Below are positions 24,913-32,900 of a stretch of 64,000 nt of DNA, piece by piece (the stretch's first letter is position 1; every line of letters starts with the position of its first letter). The stretch is from Streptomyces sp. NRRL F-6131 (GTDB lineage: Bacteria; Actinomycetota; Actinomycetes; Streptomycetales; Streptomycetaceae): NCBI GenBank assembly GCA_000719695.1, contig JOHN01000003.1:62001-126000 (forward strand), given 5' to 3'. The notes under the pieces are model-generated. The model did not search any database. It was not told where the DNA came from and worked only from the letters and a program-made list of their open reading frames with translations. A program made the translations under genes and the position numbers.

Positions 24913-26217
24913 GTGTCCGAGACCGCCGTTGACCTGAGCGCAGGCGTTGTGGAGAGCACCGCGGACGTCATCGTGGTCGGCGCGGGCCCGGCCGGGTCCA
25001 CCACCGCCTACTACCTCGCGCAGGCCGGTCTGGACGTGCTGCTGCTGGAGAAGACCAGCTTCCCCCGGGAGAAGGTCTGCGGCGACGGCCTGACCCCGCG
25101 GGCCACCAAGCAGCTGGTGGACATGGGCATCGACGTGTCGACCGAGAACGGCTGGCTGCACAACAAGGGGCTGCGGATCATCGGCGGCGGGGTCCGGCTG
25201 GAGCTGGACTGGCCCGAGCTGTCCGCCTTCCCCGACTACGGCCTGGTCCGCAAGCGGGCCGACTTCGACGAGCTGCTCGCCCGTCAGGCGGAGAAGGCCG
25301 GCGCCCGGCTCTACGAGCGCTGCAACGTCAGCGGCCCGGTGCTGGACGAGCGGACCGGCCGGATCGTCGGCGTCACCGCCAGGCTCGGTGACGAGAAGCG
25401 GCCGGTGACCTTCCGCGCTCCGCTGGTCGTGGCCGCCGACGGCAACTCCACCCGGCTCTCGCTCGCCATGGGCCTGCACCGCCGGGAGGACCGCCCGATG
25501 GGCGTCGCCTACCGCACCTACTTCACCTCGCCGCGCCACGACGACGACTACCTGGAGTCCTGGCTGGAGCTGTGGGACACCCGGGGGGCGGAGCGCAAGC
25601 TGCTGCCCGGCTACGGCTGGGTCTTCGGCATGGGCGACGGCACCTCCAACGTCGGTCTCGGCATCCTCAACTCCTCCCCCGCCTTCGGCGAGCTGGACTG
25701 GCGCGAGGTGCTCAAGGCCTGGTGCGCCAGCATGCCGGAGGAGTGGGGCTACACGCCCGAGAACATGACCGACCCGATCCGGGGCGCCGCTCTGCCGATG
25801 GCCTTCAACCGGCAGCCGCACTACACCCGCGGCCTGTTGCTGGTCGGCGACGCGGGCGGCATGGTCAACCCGTTCAACGGCGAGGGCATCGCCTACGCGA
25901 TGGAATCCGGCCAGATCGCCGCCGGGGTGATCGTCCAGGCCAACGCCCGGGTGACCGAGGCCGGCCGGGAGCGCGCGCTCCAGGCCTACCCGCGCATCCT
26001 CAAGGACGTCTACGGCGGCTACTACACGCTCGGCCGCGCCTTCGTGAAGCTCATCGGCAACCCGAAGGTCATGCAGCTCGCCACCCAGCGCGGACTGACC
26101 CACCCGCTCCTGATGAAGTTCGTCCTCAAGCTCCTCGCCAACCTCACCGACCCGCAGGGCGGCGACGCCATGGACCGCATCATCAACGGCCTGGCCAAGG
26201 CCGCGCCCAACGCCTGA
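24913..26217 (+). CDS. Geranylgeranyl-reductase-family FAD oxidoreductase, probable menaquinone side-chain reductase
   Basis: A 434-residue flavoprotein with the dinucleotide-binding motif VIVVGAGPAGSTTAYYLA near the N-terminus, the family motif PREKVCGDGLTPRA, and the second FAD motif GLLLVGDAGGMVNPFNGEGI. Members reduce prenyl double bonds; in mycobacteria MenJ saturates one isoprene of menaquinone. Linkage to ubiE and the nuo genes supports the same role here, partial hydrogenation of the menaquinone chain, as found chemically in streptomycetes. GTG 24913 has AGGAG 11 bases upstream; GTG 24904 is too close to it. Confidence 0.88.
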   Translation: MSETAVDLSAGVVESTADVIVVGAGPAGSTTAYYLAQAGLDVLLLEKTSFPREKVCGDGLTPRATKQLVDMGIDVSTENGWLHNKGLRIIGGGVRLELDWPELSAFPDYGLVRKRADFDELLARQAEKAGARLYERCNVSGPVLDERTGRIVGVTARLGDEKRPVTFRAPLVVAADGNSTRLSLAMGLHRREDRPMGVAYRTYFTSPRHDDDYLESWLELWDTRGAERKLLPGYGWVFGMGDGTSNVGLGILNSSPAFGELDWREVLKAWCASMPEEWGYTPENMTDPIRGAALPMAFNRQPHYTRGLLLVGDAGGMVNPFNGEGIAYAMESGQIAAGVIVQANARVTEAGRERALQAYPRILKDVYGGYYTLGRAFVKLIGNPKVMQLATQRGLTHPLLMKFVLKLLANLTDPQGGDAMDRIINGLAKAAPNA

Positions 26218-26316
26218 CGGCCGTGGGCCTGACACCTGTCGTCTGACGCTCGGGCCCCGACGCCCGGGCCCGACGCCTGGGCCCGCCGCCTGTTGTCTGC
26301 CGAACGGGTCTTCCCG

Positions 26317-26340
26317 GGCGGCCCGGCTCCCCGGGCCGCC
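26317..26340. terminator. Bidirectional terminator between the reductase and MazG-like genes
   Basis: A perfect 10-bp stem (GGCGGCCCGG with CCGGGCCGCC) closes the loop CTCC; its right edge coincides with the stop codon of the minus-strand gene. Confidence 0.8.
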
Positions 26341-26669
26341 TACGGCTCGCGGCGGCTGGCCGCGGAGCGGTTCTCGACGTAGGCGAGGCGGTCCGCGAAG
26401 ACCCGGGCGGCGTCGGGGGTGAGCGTGCGCAGGGCCACCAGGGCGGAGAACACCACGTCGCAGAGTTCGTGCTGGACGTCCTCCCAGGTGTGGGTCACGC
26501 CCTTGCGCGGGTTCTGGCCGGTCGCTCCGATCACGGCCGCGCTGACCTCGCCCACCTCCTCGGAGAGCTTGAGGATGCGGGTCAGGCGCTCCTCCTGCGG
26601 CGAGAGCGGGCTCTCCTCGTCGAGCCAGGCGACCATGTGGTCGACGCTCTCCCAGATCCTGCTGTCCAT
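26340..26669 (-). CDS. MazG-like nucleotide pyrophosphohydrolase-fold protein
   Basis: A 109-residue all-alpha NTP pyrophosphatase family member. The helix with acidic metal ligands is visible as KLSEEVGEVSAAVIG (E-E-x-x-E pattern) and is followed by VQHELCDVVFSALVAL (E-x-x-D), which together form the Mg-binding site of MazG/dUTPase-2-type enzymes. It may remove aberrant nucleoside triphosphates. ATG 26669 has GGGAG upstream. It lies 74 bases upstream of the cyclophilin gene stop, in the same direction. Confidence 0.85.
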   Translation of the reverse strand: MDSRIWESVDHMVAWLDEESPLSPQEERLTRILKLSEEVGEVSAAVIGATGQNPRKGVTHTWEDVQHELCDVVFSALVALRTLTPDAARVFADRLAYVENRSAASRREP

Positions 26670-26743
26670 CGGCACGGCTCCCGTACGGCTCGCGGTCGTG
26701 CTGACCACCGTACGGGAGCGTGACGGGCCGCTTCGGAGGTGGC

Positions 26744-27463
26744 TCAGCGGGCGGAGATCTTCACATTGCGGATGTTCACGGGCAGGGTGGGGAAACCGTC
26801 GCCGGGATTGTTCTGGTCGTCCTCGCCTCCGGCGGCGATCTTCTGCAGGACGTCCAGGCCGGCGGTGATCCGGCCGAACGGCGTGTAGGCGGGGGAGAGC
26901 TTGGTGTCCTTCCAGACGAAGAAGAACTGGCTGCCGTTGGTGTTGGGGCCGGCATTGGCCATCGCGACCGTGCCGGCCGGGTAGGTGGCGCCTTCCAGGT
27001 TCTCGTCCGGGAAGGAGTAGCCGGGACCGCCGCTGCCGGTGCCGGTGGGGTCGCCGCACTGCAGCACGTAGATCCGCTGGGTGGTGAGCCGGTGGCAGTG
27101 GCTGCGGTCGAAGTAGTCGCGCTCGGCGAGGAACCGGAACGAGAAGGTCGTGCAGGGCGCCTTGTCGGTCAGGGCCTGGAAGGTGATCGACCCCTGGGAG
27201 GTCTTCAGGGTCGCGCTGTAGGGCTTGGCGGCCTTCCGGGCGTTGAAGACCGGGATGCCCTTGAAGTTGTCGGCGGGAACGGCCGGGCTGTAGGTGCAGG
27301 TGGTGCCGGTCGCGCCGGCCCCGGCTCCGGTCGACGGGGTGTCCGCGACGGCGGTGCCGGTGCTCACCACGAGCGGCAGAACGGTGGCGGCGGCGATCAA
27401 CGCCCAGTGCTTCCGCGTCACTTGACTGGCCTTCCGGCGAGTGGGGAACGGCTGCATTGTCAT
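26744..27463 (-). CDS. Secreted cyclophilin-type peptidyl-prolyl cis-trans isomerase
   Basis: A 239-residue protein with an N-terminal signal peptide (HWALIAAATVLPLVVSTGTAVA, probable cleavage before DTPS) and a cyclophilin domain. Family landmarks are FRFLAERDYFDRSHCHRLT, GDPTGTGSGGPGYSFPDE, GTVAMANAGPNTNGSQFFF (substrate-binding Met-Ala-x-Ala and Gln-Phe-Phe) and TPFGRITAGLDVL. The usual catalytic Arg of the F-H-R motif is present as CHRLT. It should catalyse proline isomerisation outside the membrane. ATG 27463 or 27457 are equally possible starts. The gene is divergent from an EamA exporter. Confidence 0.9.
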   Translation of the reverse strand: MTMQPFPTRRKASQVTRKHWALIAAATVLPLVVSTGTAVADTPSTGAGAGATGTTCTYSPAVPADNFKGIPVFNARKAAKPYSATLKTSQGSITFQALTDKAPCTTFSFRFLAERDYFDRSHCHRLTTQRIYVLQCGDPTGTGSGGPGYSFPDENLEGATYPAGTVAMANAGPNTNGSQFFFVWKDTKLSPAYTPFGRITAGLDVLQKIAAGGEDDQNNPGDGFPTLPVNIRNVKISAR

Positions 27464-27629
27464 GGCGACATCATCCACGGCGGGGTGGAGATCCGGTAGG
27501 GGTCGGAAAAGCGTTGATCGCGAACGGTGCGATACGCGAGGATGACGGGCCCTGTTCAGCTCCGGGATCCGTCCGACGACGTGCGCGACTCTCGTGTGCC
27601 GCCCCCGCTCGCTTCGAGAGGTGCTGCCC

Positions 27630-28562
27630 ATGCGCGCTCCGTCCTCCGTCCTTCTGCGTGATCTGCCGGTCCTCCTGGTGGCGGTGGTGTGGGGATCGAG
27701 CTTCCTGGCGGTCCAGCGCGTGGCCGAGCCGGGGACGGTGGTGGCGATGCTGGTGCTGAGGTTCGGCCTGGTGCTGCCCGTGCTCGGCCTGTTCGCCTGG
27801 CGGGCGCTGCGGCGGCTGCGCCGAGCCGAGTGGCTGGGCGGGGCCGCGCTGGGGCTGGTGCTCGGTGCGATCTTCCTCCTGGAGACGTTCGGCGCGGTGC
27901 ACACCTCGGCGACCAATGCGGGCCTGATCATCAGCCTCACGATCGTGTTCACCCCGCTCGCCGAGAGCGCGCTCGCCCGCACACCGCTGCCGCGTCCCTT
28001 CCTGGTCGCCGCCGGCCTGGCGGTGGTGGGAATCGCCTTGCTGACCGGCGACGGCGGGTTGCGGGCTCCCGCGGTGGGGGACCTGCTGGTCCTCGGCGCC
28101 GCCGTGGTGCGGACGGTCAACGTGTTGGCCACCGCCCGCGTCCGGGCGATCCGGGAGACCGACACGCTGGCCGTCACCTGGGTCCAACTCGCGACCGCGA
28201 CGTTGGTGTTCGCCGTCGTCGCGCCGTTCGTGGGTCCGATGCCGTGGACGGTGGCGGCCGCCTACGGGCCGGCCCAGTGGGGCTGGCTGCTCCACCTGGC
28301 GCTGCTCTGCACGCTGTTCGCCTTCTTCGTGCAGATGTGGGCCGTCCGCACCACCTCGCCCTCCCGGGTCAGCCTGCTGCTGGGCACCGAACCGCTCTGG
28401 GCCGCGGTGTTCGGCATCACCCTGGCCGGCAACCACCTCGGGCCGCTCGCCCTGCTGGGCGGTGCCCTCGTCCTGGTCGGCACCGAGTGGGGCCGCCGGA
28501 CCGCCGTCTCGGCGCCGCTCCGGGAGTCGGTGCCGGCGGAGCGGGAGCCGGTGCCGGTCTGA
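27630..28562 (+). CDS. EamA/DMT-family transporter
   Basis: A 310-residue membrane protein with ten predicted helices in two five-helix EamA repeats. The first repeat contains VVWGSSFLAVQRV and the closing ETFGAVHTSATNAGLIISL, the second ATLVFAVVAPFVGP and PLWAAVFGITLAGNHLGPLALLGGALVLVG. Members export metabolites such as amino acids; the substrate is unknown. GAGAGG lies eight bases before ATG 27630. A perfect 16-bp GC palindrome (28594-28609) lies between it and the convergent gene. Confidence 0.88.
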   Translation: MRAPSSVLLRDLPVLLVAVVWGSSFLAVQRVAEPGTVVAMLVLRFGLVLPVLGLFAWRALRRLRRAEWLGGAALGLVLGAIFLLETFGAVHTSATNAGLIISLTIVFTPLAESALARTPLPRPFLVAAGLAVVGIALLTGDGGLRAPAVGDLLVLGAAVVRTVNVLATARVRAIRETDTLAVTWVQLATATLVFAVVAPFVGPMPWTVAAAYGPAQWGWLLHLALLCTLFAFFVQMWAVRTTSPSRVSLLLGTEPLWAAVFGITLAGNHLGPLALLGGALVLVGTEWGRRTAVSAPLRESVPAEREPVPV

Positions 28563-28611
28563 CCGCCGGCGGGGCTGTCCGCGCGGAGGGTGTCGGTCGG
28601 CGCCGACCGGG

Positions 28612-29208
28612 TCATCGGCGCCGCCCCAGGGTGCGGCGGGCGTAGGCGAAGGTGACCGCGGCGACCAGCGGACCCCAGGCGAGCATCGGCAGGTAGCAGA
28701 GGGTCATGACCACGGCGGCGAGACCCTGCGGGGCGTCGGGATCGCTCAACTCGGTGGCCCAGCCGCCGAACAGGGAGCTCATCCCGACGAAGGTGAGCAC
28801 GGCCGAGCCGAGCGCGGCGGGGACGACGGCGGCGAGCGGCCGGACGGTGCGGCCGCCGATCAGCGGGATCCAGGACGGGACCACCTCGCCCCAGGGCCGG
28901 ACCAGCCCCATGGTCAGGAAGGCCGCGAACTCCGCCAGTCCGCTCAGCGCGACCAGGTACGCGGTGCCCCAGCCGGGGACGAGCGGATCGAGGGCCGCGG
29001 ACAGCTCCCCGCTGAAGCCGACCGGGACGCCGATGCCGAGGGCCAGCCGCCAGAGCCCGGAGGGCACGGTGGACCAGACGGTGGCCCTGGCGGCCAGCTC
29101 GGCCCAGCGGGGGGTACCGGCGGGCCGGGTGGCGCGCTTGCGAGCGGCCCCGGGGACGACGGCGGCGCCGACGGTTGCTGCGGTGACCGTTGCCGCGGTG
29201 GTCGACAT
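28612..29208 (-). CDS. Membrane protein of unknown function
   Basis: A 198-residue protein with four or five hydrophobic helices (for example YLVALSGLAEFAAFLTMGLV, AAVVPAALGSAVLTFVG and AVVMTLCYLPMLAWGPLVAAVTFAYA) and an arginine-rich cytoplasmic N-terminus and C-terminus (YARRTLGRRR). No family was recognised with confidence; it resembles uncharacterised streptomycete membrane proteins located next to NarL-type two-component systems. GGGAGGGAG precedes ATG 29208. It is divergent from the histidine kinase 190 bases away, so the pair may control it. Confidence 0.75.
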   Translation of the reverse strand: MSTTAATVTAATVGAAVVPGAARKRATRPAGTPRWAELAARATVWSTVPSGLWRLALGIGVPVGFSGELSAALDPLVPGWGTAYLVALSGLAEFAAFLTMGLVRPWGEVVPSWIPLIGGRTVRPLAAVVPAALGSAVLTFVGMSSLFGGWATELSDPDAPQGLAAVVMTLCYLPMLAWGPLVAAVTFAYARRTLGRRR

Positions 29209-29396
29209 GGTGACGGACTCCCTCCCGGCCGGCCACGGCGGCCGGTCCGACGGGATCAAGAGTGGCTGCCCGGCAGGGGCCACCGTCAGTGCCGATCGGG
29301 CTGTCTTGGCTGCTCGGAAAGGGCGCGGATATGTGCCGATCGGCAGAGGCGGAGCGTTCCGGTGATCCGTAGGCTTCCCGCAGGAAGGAGGCGATG

Positions 29397-30464
29397 ATGA
29401 GTCAGTTTCTCGCGTTGGCAACCCCGGCGGTGGTCCTCTGCGGATGGTTCCTGCGGTCCCGGTTCGGGGTGGCGGCGGTGGCCTGCGCGGCCGGTGCGGT
29501 GTCGGTCGCGGCCACGTTCGGCGTCTGGGCCGCCGGGCGGTGGGCCGAGTCGGACCGCTGGACCGGCCTGGTCGGCCTGCTCGAACTCGCCTCCCTGCTG
29601 GTTCTGGTGGTCGTGACGCTGCGGGCCGAGGGCGGTCGGCGCGGGGCGGTGGCGGTCTGGACGATCGGCGGCGCGGTCGCGCTCTGGCCGTCCCGGTTCC
29701 AGGGGACGGGCACCTCGGGGGACGCGCTCGCCCTCTTCGGCTTCGGCTCGGCCCTCGCGCTGCCGACGGTCCTGGTGGGGCTCTACCTGCGCGGGCTGGA
29801 CGACGCCCGACGGCGTTCGGTGGCCGCCGCCCGGCGCTCCCAGCGTCTCGAACTCGCCCACGACCTGCACGACTTCGTCGCCCACGACGTCAGCGGCATG
29901 GTTGCCCAGGCGCAGGCCGGCACGGTGCTGGCGGCCTCCGACCCGGTGCGGGCGGCGGCGCTGTTCGAGCGGATAGAGCAGGCCGGGTTGCAGGCCCTGG
30001 CCTCGCTCGACCGGACGGTCCACCTGCTGCGCAGCGAGGACACGGACGGCCCGGAGCGTGCCCCGCAGCCCGGCCTGGCCGAACTGGTCGAGCTCACCGA
30101 GCGATTCGCCGACTCGGACCGGGTGGTGGTGCGACTGGACGCCCCGGCCGAAGATCCGGCGGTTCCCCGGGAGGTGGCGGCCACCGCCTACCGCGTCGTG
30201 GTCGAGGCGCTGACCAATGTGCGGCGTCACGCGCCCGCCACCCGGGCGGTCGACGTCCGGGTGCGCCGCGAGGGGCGGCGGTTGACGGTACGCGTCCGGG
30301 ACGACGGAGGTGGGGCGGCAGCGCCGTCCGGGCCGCGCCGGGGCGGCGGCAGTGGACTGGTAGGCCTGGCCGCCCGAGTGGAGGCGCTGGGTGGCACCTT
30401 GGCCACTGGTCGCGAGGGCGAGGGCTGGCAGGTGGCGGCCAGCATGCCGTTGACGGATCGGTAA
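29397..30464 (+). CDS. NarL/DesK-type sensor histidine kinase
   Basis: A 355-residue kinase. The N-terminal half has four hydrophobic helices forming a small membrane sensor without a large external domain. The HisKA_3 phosphorylation helix is RLELAHDLHDFVAHDVSGMV, with the phospho-accepting His in LHDFVAH, followed by the HATPase domain: N box VVVEALTNVRRHAP, G boxes VRDDGGG and GSGLVGLAARVEALGG. Two adjacent ATGs (29394, 29397) follow AGGAGG; the second is better spaced. The response regulator gene lies 148 bases downstream. Confidence 0.92.
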   Translation: MSQFLALATPAVVLCGWFLRSRFGVAAVACAAGAVSVAATFGVWAAGRWAESDRWTGLVGLLELASLLVLVVVTLRAEGGRRGAVAVWTIGGAVALWPSRFQGTGTSGDALALFGFGSALALPTVLVGLYLRGLDDARRRSVAAARRSQRLELAHDLHDFVAHDVSGMVAQAQAGTVLAASDPVRAAALFERIEQAGLQALASLDRTVHLLRSEDTDGPERAPQPGLAELVELTERFADSDRVVVRLDAPAEDPAVPREVAATAYRVVVEALTNVRRHAPATRAVDVRVRREGRRLTVRVRDDGGGAAAPSGPRRGGGSGLVGLAARVEALGGTLATGREGEGWQVAASMPLTDR

Positions 30465-30612
30465 CCGGCCGGGGGGCGGCACCACCCACGGCCGCCCGCG
30501 GCCGGCAGTACGGACAACAGGAGCCGCGCGGGCGGCAGGACCGACAGGGGCGGCGGGTGCCGCGGGCCGGGCACGGATGGCCGTGCCCGGCGAACGGAAG
30601 GAGGGCGGGCCT

Positions 30613-31338
30613 ATGAGCATCAGGGTGCTTCTTGCCGACGACGACGAGGCGATCCGCAGTGCGTACCGGATCATCCTCGACGCCCAGCCGGACATCGAGG
30701 TGGTCAATGAGGCCGCGGACGGCGAGGCGGCGATCGCGCTGGCCGAGCGGCTGCGTCCGGACGTGATCCTTGCCGACATCCGGATGCCCCGGCTGGACGG
30801 TCTGGAGCTGACCCGGCGGCTGGGCGGGGAGTTCCGGGTGGTCGTGGTGACCACCTTCGACCTGGACGAATACGTGCACGAGGCGATCCGTGCGGGAGCT
30901 GCGGGCTTCCTGCTGAAGCGCTCGGGGCCGGCCCTGCTCGCGGAGGCGGTCCGGGCCGCCGTCGCGGGCGACGCGTTGATCAGCCCGCAGATCACCGTCC
31001 GGCTGCTCCGCCAGATGTCCCGGGGCGGTCCCGGCACCGGCCAGAGCAACAGCAGCGGCAACAACAGCAGCAACAGCACCAGCGTCGGCGCCGGCGAGCG
31101 GCGCGCTCTGGGCGGACGGGCCAAGGAGAGCGAGCGGGTCGGTCCGGTCGAGGAACTCACCGCACGGGAGAAGGAGGTCGCACGGTTCGTCGCGGACGGC
31201 GCGACCAACAGCGAGATCGCGGCGGCGTTGTTCATCACCGCCGGCACGGTGAAGAACCACCTGGCCTCGATCCAGCGAAAGCTCGGTGCGCGGAACCGAG
31301 TCGGCGTCGCCGCATGGGCCTGGGAGAGCGGCGCCTGA
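30613..31338 (+). CDS. NarL/FixJ-family response regulator
   Basis: A 241-residue partner of the preceding histidine kinase. The receiver domain (1-120) has the acidic pocket DDDE and phospho-acceptor Asp in VILADIRMPRLDG, with the conserved Thr (VVTTFD) and Lys (LLKRS). The LuxR-type helix-turn-helix is at the C-terminus (LTAREKEVARFVADGATNSEIAA ... VKNHLASIQRKL). The interdomain linker carries an unusual Asn/Ser-rich stretch (NSSGNNSSNSTS, about residues 140-155). GGAGGG precedes ATG 30613. The divergent membrane protein gene at 28612-29208 is a plausible target. Confidence 0.93.
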   Translation: MSIRVLLADDDEAIRSAYRIILDAQPDIEVVNEAADGEAAIALAERLRPDVILADIRMPRLDGLELTRRLGGEFRVVVVTTFDLDEYVHEAIRAGAAGFLLKRSGPALLAEAVRAAVAGDALISPQITVRLLRQMSRGGPGTGQSNSSGNNSSNSTSVGAGERRALGGRAKESERVGPVEELTAREKEVARFVADGATNSEIAAALFITAGTVKNHLASIQRKLGARNRVGVAAWAWESGA

Positions 31339-31443
31339 GCCGTGGGGTCCGGCCGGGAGGACTTCCGGCCGGGAGGACTCCGGCCCGGCGGTGAGGTGCT
31401 CCAGGCCTGGCCCGGGAGGTGCCCCGGCCTGCGGTTGGCGCGC

Positions 31444-31461
31444 TTGTGAACGAAGGGTCAA
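31444..31461. promoter_or_regulatory. Rex-like half-site, degenerate
   Basis: TTGTGAACGAAGGGTCAA matches the published Rex operator consensus (TTGTGAACG...TTCACAA) in its left half and at 12 of 18 positions overall. Confidence 0.35.
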
Positions 31462-31751
31462 GCAGGCGTTCGCGGGGCCGCCACCCCTGAGGGTGAGGCG
31501 CTATAACACGTCAACATGACGCCCGGAAATTTGCGTTCCGCAAGACGTAGTTGATATAGGACTGCGGCTCTGACCAGCCGCTTCGCAGATGAATGCGACT
31601 GCTTGTGACCATTTGACTTCTTTGCGTTGACAACTCTCGTCATGCTCACCTTCGCCACGATTCGCGAGGTGGCGGAGATCACAAAGATCGTCTTGAACTG
31701 CGTGTCGCAGATCACAAGCCGACGGGCATAGGATGCGCTCGTTCCAGGCTT

Positions 31752-31767
31752 TGTGAACTGCCTCACA
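31752..31767. promoter_or_regulatory. Candidate Rex (or Crp-type) operator upstream of nuoA
   Basis: TGTGAACTGCCTCACA is an inverted repeat TGTGA-N6-TCACA located 100 bases before nuoA. The NADH/NAD-sensing repressor Rex binds TTGTGAAC-type sites and nuo is a reported Rex target in S. coelicolor; Crp-type proteins recognise the same spacing, so the regulator is not certain from sequence. Confidence 0.65.
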
Positions 31768-31866
31768 TGGGGTGGATCTCGGGAACTGGAACACCGGGTT
31801 CACCGCAGTGTGACCCGTCGGTTCCGATCTGCAGTCAAGGACGACTGGACGGAGGGAGCGGGGGCT

Positions 31867-32226
31867 ATGAATGCCTACGCGCCGATCCTCGTACTCGGTG
31901 CCATCGCGGCGGCGTTCGCGGTCGGCTCCGTCGTGATGGCCTCACTGACCGGCCCCAAGCGCTACAACCGGGCCAAGTTGGAGGCGTACGAGTGCGGCAT
32001 CGAGCCGACCCCGCAGCCCGTGGGCGGCGGTCGGTTCCCGATCAAGTACTACCTGACGGCGATGCTCTTCATCGTCTTCGACATCGAGATCGTCTTTCTC
32101 TATCCGTGGGCGGTGAGTTTCGACGCCCTGGGGATCTTCGGGCTGGTCGAGATGCTCCTGTTCATCGCCACCGTCTTCGTCGCGTACGCCTACGTCTGGC
32201 GCCGTGGCGGCCTGGAGTGGGACTGA
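31867..32226 (+). CDS. nuoA: NADH-quinone oxidoreductase subunit A
   Basis: A 119-residue membrane subunit of complex I with three helices (YAPILVLGAIAAAFAVGSVVM; KYYLTAMLFIVFDIEIVFLYPWAV; GLVEMLLFIATVFVAYAYVW). The conserved loop KLEAYECGIEPT and the FDIE motif in the second helix, part of the quinone/proton-coupling region, are present. It is the first gene of a complete operon running to 48073. GGAGGG precedes ATG 31867. Upstream sequence holds the Rex-like dyad. Confidence 0.97.
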   Translation: MNAYAPILVLGAIAAAFAVGSVVMASLTGPKRYNRAKLEAYECGIEPTPQPVGGGRFPIKYYLTAMLFIVFDIEIVFLYPWAVSFDALGIFGLVEMLLFIATVFVAYAYVWRRGGLEWD

Positions 32227-32276
32227 GCCGGGGGAGGGGCCGGGGGAGAGGCCGGAAACCGGGCGGCCGCCGGACC

Positions 32277-32294
32277 TTGTGAACGAGCGGACAA
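32277..32294. promoter_or_regulatory. Rex-like site between nuoA and nuoB
   Basis: TTGTGAACGAGCGGACAA matches TTGTGAACGCGTTCACAA at 14 of 18 positions; with a flanking base on each side CTTGT and ACAAG are inverted. It lies in the 119-base gap between nuoA and nuoB, the largest gap in the operon. Confidence 0.45.
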
Positions 32295-32345
32295 GCCCGA
32301 ACGGGCGGACGAACCACAGGACTTGAGGGCATTGAGAGGGATCTG

Positions 32346-32900
32346 ATGGGAATCGAGGAGAAGCTGCCGAGCGGCTTTCTGCTCACGACCGTGGAGACGG
32401 CCGCCGGTTGGGTGCGCAAGGCGTCGCTCTTCCCGGCCACCTTCGGGCTGGCCTGCTGCGCGATCGAGATGATGACCACCGGCGCGGGCCGCTACGACCT
32501 GGCCCGGTTCGGCATGGAGGTGTTCCGGGGCTCGCCCCGGCAGGCCGATCTGATGATCGTGGCGGGTCGGGTGAGCCAGAAGATGGCGCCGGTGCTGCGC
32601 CAGGTCTACGACCAGATGGCCAACCCCAAGTGGGTCATCTCGATGGGCGTCTGCGCCTCCTCGGGCGGGATGTTCAACAACTACGCGATCGTGCAGGGCG
32701 TCGACCACATCGTCCCGGTGGACATCTACCTGCCCGGTTGTCCGCCCCGCCCGGAGATGCTGATGGACGCGATCCTGAAGCTGCACGACAAGATCCAGCA
32801 CGAGCCGCTCGGCGTGAACAAGCGCCGCGCCGAGGAGCTGGGCGAGGCGCTCGCGCTGCAGGCCACCCCGGTGAGCGAGATGCGGGGGCTGCTGCGATGA
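32346..32900 (+). CDS. nuoB: NADH-quinone oxidoreductase subunit B
   Basis: A 184-residue peripheral-arm subunit that holds iron-sulfur cluster N2, the last electron carrier before menaquinone. Cluster ligands are visible in [10 protein letters not shown] (adjacent Cys pair), VCASSGGMF and [12 protein letters not shown] 32346 follows GAGGG. The TGA stop overlaps the nuoC start as ATGA. Confidence 0.97.
   Translation: MGIEEKLPSGFLLTTVETAAGWVRKASLFPATFGLACCAIEMMTTGAGRYDLARFGMEVFRGSPRQADLMIVAGRVSQKMAPVLRQVYDQMANPKWVISMGVCASSGGMFNNYAIVQGVDHIVPVDIYLPGCPPRPEMLMDAILKLHDKIQHEPLGVNKRRAEELGEALALQATPVSEMRGLLR

Larger units (their letters stand above)
31339..31866. other. Long regulatory region upstream of the nuo operon
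   Basis: 528 bases without a supported gene. Just after the response regulator, two copies of TCCGGCCGGGAGGACT (around 31361-31392) can form a hairpin. From about 31500 to 31770 base composition drops well below the surroundings, and the segment is dense in TTGTGA/TCACAA half-sites (31444, 31603, 31679, 31712, 31751). It also holds hairpins TTGCG-TTC-CGCAA (about 31533) and GCGGCT-CTGACC-AGCCGC (about 31564), the candidate -10 element TAGGAT (31729-31734), and the dyad TGTGA-N6-TCACA at 31752-31767. Confidence 0.7.

Noticed and set aside
23539..26235. An 898-codon minus-strand frame across the ubiE and reductase region
   Set aside because: It runs antisense to ubiE and the reductase, contains translated tandem repeats (PAARPVP-like) and has no recognisable family; typical GC-rich shadow frame.
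26340..27059. A 239-codon minus-strand frame joining the MazG-like protein to upstream sequence
   Set aside because: The upstream part is the cyclophilin gene read in another frame; the MazG-like product begins at 26669 with its own ribosome-binding site.
31458..31803. Two minus-strand frames of about 100 codons upstream of nuoA
   Set aside because: Less GC-biased than usual shadow frames, but no ribosome-binding site, no family and they overlap the proposed operator region; not reported as genes.
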